Source: Triops longicaudatus (taxonomy: Eukaryota > Arthropoda > Branchiopoda > Notostraca > Triopsidae). From it: 64,000 nucleotides of DNA. Made by a program: the position numbers and the translations under genes. Positions 38,801-48,459 of the stretch are shown in pieces. Under the pieces are notes generated by a model. That model was not told where the DNA came from. It was given only the letters and a program-made list of their open reading frames with translations, and ran no database searches. The stretch spans positions 469,972 through 533,971 of the forward strand of contig JAGQDJ010000028.1 in NCBI GenBank assembly GCA_022885665.1, in the 5' to 3' direction. How positions within the stretch are numbered: the first letter of the stretch is position 1; each line of letters opens with the position of its first letter.

Positions 38801-41800
38801 TAAGATACATTAATCTCAGGATTTCACCACAATAACCGACGACCCATGCTCTGCGAAAAAAAAAAAAAAATTAAACGAAGGGAGTTAAATGCTCTGTTCT
38901 AGCTTCTATAAATTATTACGGTGATGCTTACAGGAACTAATTACGGTACCACGGTCCTATTTCTCCTGCGCCCTTATAAACTCACGAGTTCTCGAGAATG
39001 ATTATTATTATCAATAGCTAAAAATATTTCAAACAAATCTTGCTGAAAGAGCATGTAGCAACAAGTGAGCGCAAAAGGCCACAATCATTTTCCCAAGGCT
39101 GGCAAACAGCAAAGCACACTTTTCCCAATGAAAATAATTTACCTCCCTTAAAATGGACACTAACGCCTAGACTCTTTTCTCTCGTAGTGGCAGCTGGTTT
39201 ACCTTTCTGGTCAATCATCTGGTTTCTGACCATCTAATAAATTTTTTTTTAATAAATTCTGATGTCTAACACTTCACTACTTCGTATTGCTTGTACCCCT
39301 TTCCCTCGAATTTTTTATTTTATAAAGGGCAAGATAGAAAAAACCCAAATGTCCGAAAATTTGTATACAAACCTTTCCTCGAAACTTACAAAACCCCCTC
39401 CGAGTCCAAAGCCTGGGTACGTCTCTACAGAAGATTAAAGTTCATCTGAAAAAAATTATTTTCGACACATATTCCAATTGTGCCAATAGCCAATTAACAC
39501 AACTGTGAAAAAATGGCTAACAAAATTCAGAGTCCTCTAATAGTTTCCTAGTGGATGACTAGTAGTGGCTACTCGCAGAACGCTGATACAAGAAAGCTTG
39601 TTAATAACACCGTAAAATTGCACTACGAAGCAGGTTGATTCGAAAGACACGAGCTTACAGCAAAGTACGTGGAGAACAAAGGTTATGGAAAGAGAAGATA
39701 GGGTGGAACTCAGCCAAAGGATGGCTGTGTATTCACGGTGAGTAACTGACCACGACCGGCCGACCCTCGTTTATACACATGTGCGTGTTTTTATTACCAG
39801 GCTTTGCAACATAAGCGCTTCCGACTCCGGGGGACAGTTGCAACTCCGGGTAACAAATTAGCGCCAAGTGAATACGCTTACTACAACATGCACCGTTGCC
39901 TTTTCTCTCCCAAGTTTTCCTTGCAATTAACGCCTCATTGTCTAGCTTTACTCTTTTCCACCTAGCACTCAAGAATGCGCCCAATTAGTCTGAGATTCGT
40001 CACAGATTAACTTAAAGATAGAGGAACTGCGTTTGTAGACCTTACACGGCGGTCATCAACTGTGCTAACCACGGCATTACTGATTATCCATTCGATAAGC
40101 TCCTAGCCTTGTTTATGGACAAACTAGAACTGAATCCCACGACTTCCGCATAATCTCGCCCACCCTTGTTTCACAGAAGGCTTTAACGCTTGCTGGCTGC
40201 AAAATGTCTTCCGCGCCCAAGATCCTATCTCTCATTTGATAACCCTCGTAGGGTTTCTCCACGACTTACGTAAAGACAGTCAAGCGAGAAAGCTTCAGTC
40301 TTGGGGTTCTTGTGAACACACTTGTTGTATTTGCTCAGCTATGGGGATGCACGTATTCGTGTCTCAACCGCTTGTTAACTGAATTTTGCACTGTTGTCAT
40401 TGCAGGTATCATGGATAAGACAAAGGGATTTGCATGTCCTCACATCCGGCTTAGTAAGCTACACCAGTGACGCTCGGTTTGCTGTATACCACCGGCCTAT
40501 GTCGGACGATTGGGAATTATCCATCACGTCCGCCCAACCCAGAGACAGTGGCTTGTATGAGGTCCAGGTCAATACAGAGCCCAAAATGCACTGGCCCATG
40601 CATCTTCTAGTACACAGTAAGTTTGGAATTACCCCTGGGAGTCGTCTAATTTAATGTCACAGCACAGTACGCAGTTGCCATTCGGAAATGACAGTCGTTA
40701 ATGGTTCATGAAGCACACACGGACCGATGATCAGTCGGTATTTTTTCTTTAAAAGAATAGCAAAACAACACCTAGTGTGCTTTCCATAAAACATATTATA
40801 ATGGTGGATCCCTGTATTAGTTAATTATTTGTACCTCGTTGAGTAATACAGGGTTAGCTTGAAAAATGTATTCAAGAAAACAAGCTTTTAGACCAATTTT
40901 CTTCCCACACTTTTAGGATCAGTGAACTAATGGACGATAAAAAAGCAACTGTTGCTTAACCCTTTATGGACTAAGGGAGTTTAGAAGTCCAGGATCGCTT
41001 AAAATCGATTGTACTGGTTCAGAACACTTACAGACTGATGGAATTTGTACAGTGCTGAAGCTTAGTGTTGTGTGAAAGAGCTTGTATGTAGACGAATCAC
41101 ACAATTTTATTGTTTCGTCACTGTGAACAAAATTAAACTAAGTCTGCATTACTGTTTCGGTATTGCCGTGAAATGAACCCTGCGATTATTCGAAATCTTT
41201 GCGATTTTGCGAAGTGGAGCAGGTAACTTCGTAATTTTGTTAGGTAAACTTCTTAGTAGGTAAGCTATCATAGTAAGGTAACGCAAGCTCAGAACGACCA
41301 ATCTATAGTCATAACTCAAAAAAGTCTCAGGTCTTACTTATAAAATCTACAATAGAAAAACAATTCTTTAATTTCTTTTAGTTCTGAATATTTAGGTATG
41401 CAATCCGAACTAAATTATATGATTTTCTTGACAAAAATACTGCGATTTCGTAATTGTCTCCATAAAGGGTTAAATGAACAAATTGAATGTACTAAAGAAG
41501 CTATTCATCTGCAAATACAAATTTCACTTCCAAGGATGACAAAATACAGTAAAATTTGCATTACAAAAAACCTCGTATGAGACAACATATCTGTTCATTG
41601 ACCTGTGGTTACAAAACTGGTACGTGATAGCTTTCAGGAGCACACTGTAATATCCGCTCGGCAATTGCAACTTTCTTTTTGAAACTAGAACTTATTGGAC
41701 TTCAATTAAATATAATATTCTTGGTGTAGAATGTATTAAGTCTTACTCGGATTACTTTTACACTCAAACCTGGCATTTCTGAGATATGCACTCACTATAG

Positions 41801-44068
41801 CATCAAGGCGGAAAATCTCATGAGCAGGAATGTAATGCCTCAATTTCTATGTCACTGTTTAAATGTTTCAGTTAAGCAGATATCACTTTATTGCTCCAGT
41901 TTAAATAACTTATTGGAAAAGGTCGCAAGGACCTAAAAACTTTTTGTTGTTATAACCAAAATATCGTCACATGAGAAACTCGTCATAACGAACGCTTCCT
42001 CTGCAAATTTGCAGAGGAAGCGTTTCCCTCCTCCATAATCGCCAATATGCACATTAACCGGGCTTGGATATAAGATTGCATTGTAACAGGAAGTGAACAT
42101 TACAAAACTCTTTAAAGTAACACTCGCGCTAGTATTTCTACGATAGTTAAAAGTTACGGAAATGTCTCAAAAGTGTCACATTTTAAGCGATCTCCCCAGT
42201 AAACTGGTGACATTTTACGCGTTTTCTGTAAAAAAAAAATAATAATAAATAAATAAAAATAGATAAAAAAATAATAAAAAATAATAATAAAGAAATAAAA
42301 ATAGATAAAAAAAATAATAAAAAATAATAATGTGATACACCACAACTGAACATCCAGTAAAACTTCTTTATTATTTTCTAGCGGCCGCTGCCCAAATTGC
42401 CGGTCCTGCCGAAGTCTACGTTCGTCAAGGCAGTGCTCTCAGCCTCTCGTGCAGCCTACAAGGACCCTTACCGTCATTTGGAACACTGACATGGTACCAC
42501 GATGGTATTCCCATTGTATTAGAGTCCTCAAAGTCGTCAATTTCCTTGGCCACTGAGCGTAACGAAGAGCATCTCTCGTCACGATTGCTCCTTCCGCGAG
42601 CTTCAGTTGAAGACGGAGGCAATTACACCTGCTTGCCATCCCAAGCCCAGTCCGCTTCCGTCTTGGTCCACGTACTCAACGGTAACTTGGCTAACAAACC
42701 TCTCACATACAATTGTGTTTTGCTACTTTTTACGGGTCATCGCTTTGTAGGATTTTCCTTTTATGTACCCGCCCGCTCGGAAAGAACACCTTTTTTTTAT
42801 ACAGAAATACAGTAGATTTGATAGCTTGTTTGTAGCAGAGAAGACGAAAAAGGCGGACAGACCAACGACACTGCTCCTCACTTAACAGCATCAAGGGGTG
42901 CATAGATAATGCGATTGAGAAGCCTAAGCCTGAATCTGCATACACATGCATCCCGCACAGTCTCGTAAACGGAAGTCAGCCGCGAGGGAATATTTACTGG
43001 CGGCTCGACATGTCCGAGCGATCTTATGGCAATTCTCACAAACGCTCCAACGAGAATTTAAGCGGAATTGATCCATGCCCTGTCAGTTACTGAAAGAATC
43101 TAGCATGTTATACTTACGGCAAAACACTGTGCACGTAGTACCCCAAATCTTCACAGACGGTCGGCTGCCATATTGAGCATCTTGCACCAACCGACCTTTC
43201 CAAAGATTGAGCCCAGATCAGGAAAAACAAGTATTCTTTATTTCTCGTCTCGGAAGTCTAAACAAATAAAAAAAAAAGCTTTATATAAGACTCCAAACGT
43301 ACGAAGCTAACGGATCATAGCAATTACATAAAAGTATCTCTGAAATTTTGAAATCTGAAACATAGTTCAACAGACCAAGATTTACTTTATGCAACATGAA
43401 CAGACTTCACTGGTACTCCGACCCTGAGAAAACATGTGTAACAGGCACGATGTGACTGTTATTAGTAAAATAAAAAGCAGCTTGTATGACTGCATTATTG
43501 GCTTATACCCCCAGCAGTAAAGGTACGCTTTGCCTATTCATGAGTAAGCTTGTATAACATGCCTTCTTCCGCACGAAGCAAACGGGGGGTAAGCTCACGC
43601 AAAGGGTTAGCAAAAGCTCGTTCATGCAGAGTTTTGTCTCTCCATTTATAAGGTAATGATTAGTGCATACAAAAGGTGCAACAAGGAAATCCGAGGAAGC
43701 AGTCCTGCAGTTAGAGGCAGAGTACAGAAAAGCGACTTTTGCTTGGTAACTTAGCAATGAGATGCCCGGCTTGGGATTCCTTTGAAAATCAATAAGGGGA
43801 AAAGCTTGTGACGGACGCTGAATTTGATGACAAACCAGACAAACAATTTTTGGTGACTGGAGTTCATAGCTTCACTGCTTCCTACATAACGCCATTTTTT
43901 ATTATTTGTGTGTCTATAGGAGAGCACCCAGCAGCGATGCAGCACGGTAATCGCAGCGGTGGAGCTACTACGGTCACTTACGGGAAAAGCAAAGAAACGC
44001 TCTCCGTTCTGGCAACACTGTGTGTATACTGGATAGTGCAGCACAGCCGGCAGATTATAAACAGATGA
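17840..44068 (+). CDS. dpr: Dpr-family two-Ig-domain neuronal surface protein
   Basis: Five exons: 17840-17945, 36643-36986, 40406-40616, 42382-42681 and 43920-44068, giving 369 residues with all phases consistent. Dpr proteins bind DIP partners to specify synaptic pairing. Exons 1 and 2 join a signal peptide (MWRYFLLI plus VGWSSLLPVSGA). Ig1 (about 125-220) has the Dpr signature PRNITVAVGQTVVLKCRV and VSWIRQRDLHVLTSG. Ig2 (about 221-320) has both cysteines (244, 304) and ends SASVLVHVLNGEHPAAMQ. A C-terminal hydrophobic stretch (LSVLATLCVYWIV) suggests a GPI signal or membrane anchor. Ig1 has Cys141 but Val203 where YECQVNTEPK is expected. Exon 1 is 18.7 kb from exon 2; it was placed by signal-peptide continuity and phase, so it is the least certain part. 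The paralogue cannot be assigned. Confidence 0.85.
28815..28848. repeat. Short hairpin-forming inverted repeat
   Basis: The left arm ACATTTCTTCC (28815-28825) pairs perfectly with 28838-28848. It is extended by AAG/CTT across one unpaired G (28837), leaving a 5-nt loop. The arms do not extend further, so it is too short for a typical pre-miRNA. It lies in dpr intron 1. Confidence 0.6.
33705..33728. repeat. 11-bp inverted repeat with direct-repeat surroundings
   Basis: AGCTTATAAGA at 33705-33715 is followed, after the two bases CT, by its exact reverse complement at 33718-33728. The flanks hold repeated TATAAGACTTC and AATGATAACAA words between about 33675 and 33745, so this is a small A/T-rich repeat cluster in dpr intron 1. 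Confidence 0.6.
36987..40405 (+). other. dpr: dpr intron 2 (3.4 kb), splitting the Ig1 domain
   Basis: The intron starts GTAAGTTATG and ends TTGTCATTGCAG. It interrupts Ig1 in phase 0 between LLGDRT and VSWIRQ. No gene or complete mobile element is evident inside. A poly(A) run lies near 38861-38874. Confidence 0.75.
40956..41473. mobile_element. piggyBac-like miniature element (MITE) in dpr intron 3
   Basis: An 11-bp terminal inverted repeat CCCTTTATGGA at 40960-40970 is matched exactly by its reverse complement at 41459-41469. Each end is flanked by TTAA (40956-40959 and 41470-41473). TTAA target duplication together with ends starting CCC is the hallmark of piggyBac-superfamily elements. 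The 510-bp interior has no transposase frame, so this is a non-autonomous copy. Family assignment is from the ends only. Confidence 0.75.
41991..42024. repeat. 34-bp perfect palindrome
   Basis: The half-site AACGCTTCCTCTGCAAA (41991-42007) is followed with no spacer by its exact reverse complement (42008-42024). Nearby words (GTTATAACC, CATAACGAACG) resemble ends of pogo-type elements, so it may be the core of a decayed miniature transposon. It lies in dpr intron 3. Confidence 0.9.
42230..42334. repeat. A/T-only minisatellite, two 42-bp units, next to the dpr Ig2 exon
   Basis: A tract of A with scattered T contains two near-identical 42-bp units starting at 42251 and 42293, each beginning AAATAAAAATAGATA. 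It starts after an A run at 42230 and ends 47 bp before the Ig2 exon acceptor at 42380-42381. Confidence 0.85.
42682..43919 (+). other. dpr: dpr intron 4 (1.2 kb)
   Basis: The donor is GTAACTTGG after GTACTCAACG and the acceptor is GTCTATAG. It separates Ig2 from the final exon encoding the C-terminal anchor segment. I see nothing else in it; open frames on the minus strand (43503-44044) have no family resemblance. Confidence 0.75.
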
Positions 44069-47000
44069 TACATCAGCTGCCGTCCTTGAGACTTTTTATT
44101 CAATGTATATACGAAATGGATAGCAATCGTTTAGAGCCGGAGGAGAGAGTATAAATTGCTGTATGAAATGCAAAAACTTAAAAACGTGTCGGATGGAAAC
44201 TTTACTGTGGCTCTAACCCCGGCTCCTTTCCCTCTTTCATAACGACAAAGTACCGGAGTGTACGAGTTACGTGAGACGCATGGGTGACGTGCAAAAAGAA
44301 GTCTTCAACAATGTTACGAGACAAAACATGTTATGGATTTACCGTATAAACACTCCCCAACTACCTAGAACTCCTCTCAATCCCCGGTTCATGAAGGATG
44401 AATGACACATTCCATAATATTCCTCAAAATGTGGAGTGTTTGAGTACATGTTGCCATTTATATATTTAACCCAAAGGCAGACAAAATCGAGTGTTAGGTT
44501 ATGACTTGGTCGTGAGAAATAATACAACTGTTTTCAGTAGTTTTTGTCATTCATTAAAAACTGACGGTAAACAAAGAACAAAAGGTTGCATGAAGACCGA
44601 TTAGCTGCAGACGTACTGTGCGTACCTTAGATTACAAAATCAATGGGATCTTCTCTTTAATACTCGGTACTGTGCGCCACCATGAGAATATCTCTCTGTG
44701 TCAGGTCTTCAGTCATGTCAAAAGCTAAACAATAAAAGAAACATTAATCGTCTAGTTCAGGATGTCTCATGCATTTGTACAAGCTAACCGTTTGACACAC
44801 CTCAGTCTTGACACAAACCAGTCATGTGATATTTTCTTAAGTGAATTACCACGAGCGAAAAGCACGACACACTAATTAGATTACACGCATCTTAGAATGC
44901 GTGGCTTGAATAACATTTCGTTACTCATTTATCTCCCCATATTTTCGAAACAAAGCCTCCGAGGTCTGCGAAAGGTAGTTTTAAGATGTAAAACTCCGGT
45001 AGGTAAATTAATCCCACCAAGACTTAGGAGGTCGTCAAGCAAAGATCGTGTCTTTCTTTAAAGCAATTAACCACAAAGCTTCGGGATGAAAACTCCAAAA
45101 ACAAAGTTGATTATCAAGTTTAACCCCTAGGAATATTGCGATTAACACACAAACTTTTACGAACTTAACAAGACAGCTTGAAAATAAATTTCCAGAAATC
45201 TCACCTAAATTACGCTTTCCATAGGCAATGCGCATACTTGAGACTTTTCTCTTAGGAATACCGAAGAAAATTAAAGCTTCTTCAAATTAAATGCAAAAAT
45301 CAACGCTCCAAACTGCAGTACAATGTTCATATTAGACTTACAGAATTCTCCAATTGTACAGTTTTGCGTCCTCTTCCAATGATTCATCCGAAAGGTAAGT
45401 TTTTGTACTGAATTTCTCTTCACAAGTGTGCCGAACAGTTCACGCCAATTTGCAGCAATTGTATTCCTATATTATACCGGCAAGATTGATAAATTTGACG
45501 TATTTCGAACTGTTGAAAAAGCAAAACGTATTTTTTTTTTGCTTACAAAATTTTATACTTCGTTAAAGATCGACCGACTGGTTTCTTTCTCTCAAGAGCC
45601 CCAAGTGAACACACGGTGCGATTCGGACTGCGGCTTTCATCAGAATTCGCTAGTCTAAAAGCAAACATTAAAAAAATAAGATTTAGTTTCTTCGCATAAT
45701 TCATGCGACCTTTTCAGGACGTTGAAAAACTCCATTAGCAAACTTCAGTGAAACTAATAGTAAAAACCGCTTTTGCCAACTTTACCATTTACCGAAACAA
45801 GTCTAGTCTAGACGTGCTACTAGTGCACAATATAAATAATAGTGAGCTGTTACTTCGTGTACATAGCTTTCGACAAAGAAGCTTAAAATTTTTTGCCATA
45901 TTGATGTAAGCTTCGGACACATATAGCACATTTGCTAAAAATCTTTTGAGTGCACAAAAACGGAAACATAAAAATTAACTGTAAAATTTATGTGCTATAC
46001 TTCACTTTCCTGAAGAAGTAAATATATTAAGCCCACGAGTGGTTAACAGCTGGGTGATTGAAGGGGAGAAAATACCCGCTGAACACAACGCGTCACTTAA
46101 GTGTTACAGAAAAGCTACATATTTGGTTTCACGAAAATCTAAGAATCTCCCTCGAGTTTGGACATAATTGCATAAGAAATATAAGCAAAAAGTAAAAAAT
46201 AGTCTGATTAAAACCTCGTGAAGTTTAGGGTGTTCGAGAACTCAATGAATAAATGTCTCAACGTTCCGAGGAAACCGATTCTAGAAGTACGCTACAGTAC
46301 TTGGACTTTTCGTCCAATTGATATAACCGTTAAGTCCTTTATTGAATGTTATCAAGCTTGAAGGCCGTAATGAGACATGCACCTGTGCGAGTATCGTTTC
46401 CCTCCTGGAAGTTTGGGAGTACTAGAACCTGAGTGTCGCTCACTTGAGATGCGGAGCACATTCTAAAACCTTTAACAAGCAACTGAGTGAAGCAAGATTA
46501 AGTGACAGGTATTCCCGTTAGACGTAATACTTTGCGAGTAGCAGGTCTAAATGAGCGATATCACTACCCAGTCCTGAAGCAACTGAACGATCTGCCAGTA
46601 CATCATAGGGATGGAAAGAGCGGGTAAAATTAACCTAATGGTGTTCGGTACTCTCTCGAGGGACGTACTTCTCTTATATGAACACTTCTACCAGGTTCAG
46701 AGCACACAGGGTATTTGGATTCTGACTAGGTGGTTGTGGGCTAAGAAAACGAATTGCAATTCAAACGTGCACCAAAGCTTGTGAAACCTCGCTCGTTTGA
46801 ACCCGAAGGACAGGATTCATAGAACGGAGCTGCCAACGCGAAGAAATTGCTAGCTTCAACATCCCTTAAACGAAAAGAATTTTGTTCGATATGGTATGGA
46901 AGTTAATTTCTCCTCTAAATAGATGTGCATTTTGTACTATTAGCTGGACAACGACTACATATTAAAAATTTGCTTGCCAAGACACAATGGCTATTAAAAC

Positions 47001-48459
47001 CTGCTTTGCTTAACATGAGTTTACAAGGGGCAAAAAGCGTTAATTCGTTGGATTTAAGGCATTATCAAAATGCTTTTTTCCTAAATGGTAAGCTACCTTT
47101 CCAGTGCAAGGTTCCAAATAGGTGCCTTGTTTTTAAGCAGCTAGAAATATCATCTGTACTAGTTATTTAAAAGAACAATAAAAAAAGCAACGCCAGGAGG
47201 CTTAATTATGCCTGTGTGGTTTGGTAAGACCTACTAATTTTTCACACGATAACAAAGTATCACTTTCTTATAACGGATACCCAATGAAACTGTACATTAT
47301 AGCCGGTTGTCCACAATAGCCATTATTGGCTTAAATTCCTTTCATTTCGTGGGGACATGTAAAATTTGCACACAATAGGCAGGTATCCGTTATAGCGAGG
47401 TTTTACTGTACTGTACAGAGCTTCACATCGTTAGCTCGTGACACTTCTTGCGAAACCCGAATATTTATATTACTGGCCGTTTGCGCTCCACTTCGAATGA
47501 TTTCGATATTGTACTATGCTACTATGCGAACGCCGTTTCGTGTTGAAGTTTGTGTAGGGGCGAGGACAAGAAAAAGTAAAAATATCCCGAAGAAACTAAG
47601 CAAAAAGAGCAACTCCGCATTGACGTTTGTCGTTCAAGACTTAACGACCCTCAATATGTTTTCGCTGCCACTAAGACGAACGGCATACGAAAAGGTAATT
47701 TTGCTAAGTCGGGTTTCCATATCTTGTTATTTAGTAGCTGAAGGTTAATTGCGAATCGGCGACAGAAGGCGTGAATGGCTCATACGACCATCGCAAATAA
47801 AAAAGGATCTCTTTCCATGAAAAACCCGGCTGCACAAAATCCTTTTTCGAAAAGAGACAAAGAAGTTCTTCACTTATATAAAAAATAAAGATATAAAACG
47901 AGTAAACGGAATTTCCTCACACTACTTGACGTGCAGAATAAAAATGTAAAGGTTTTTCCAACGAATAAACTGTCTCCATGACTTTGTGGTTTAATATATT
48001 GCTGTACGTGAATACCAACGTAGAATATCGTGGCCGAAAAAGGAAGGGAGCCTTTTGTACTTTATTAACCACTACATTGCCATAACGCTTTCAAGGCAAT
48101 CGCCCAAAGTTGAGAGACGCACGCTGAACGTAGTGTTTCTTTCCCCCTATAGTTAATAGATTCATATTTGGAGGGTTGAAAAAAAGAAAGAAATGAAGAA
48201 ACGCACGTTGGTATCGGTACCGAATTATGGAACAAAGCTAGGGGAAAGCCAAGGGTCAACATAAAGGGAAGTTAGTAGACTCGGCTTGTTTCAAGCAAAC
48301 TTGTTCAACTTCACCGCTTCAAATGCTCTGACGTCAAAGGCGAAACAAAAAATATTTCCTTATAAAAAATTCCGATTATTACAACAAATTTCGATTCCAA
48401 ATCTTGGATCCATACAGCACAATATCACTGACTCGAAATCTAACGGGTAGTGCGCCTAT
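44069..48459. other. Intergenic DNA downstream of dpr and RPRD2 (convergent)
   Basis: No protein or RNA gene is supported. It should hold the dpr 3' UTR and the RPRD2-like 3' UTR. Candidate poly(A) signals are AATAAA at 44731-44736 for dpr and plus-strand TTTATT at 48061-48066 for the minus-strand RPRD2-like gene; both are weak. One miniature element (47255-47408) is described separately. Confidence 0.5.
47255..47410. mobile_element. pogo/Tigger-like miniature element
   Basis: The right end, read inward on the minus strand from 47408, is CAGTAAAACCTCGCTATAAC, continuing GGATACC to 47382. The left end at 47255-47281 is a degraded copy that shares the inner TATAACGGATACC exactly. The body between the repeats is 100 bp with no coding capacity. 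TA follows the right end (47409-47410), as expected for this superfamily. Family assignment rests on the CAGT..CCTC..TATAACG end type. Confidence 0.7.
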
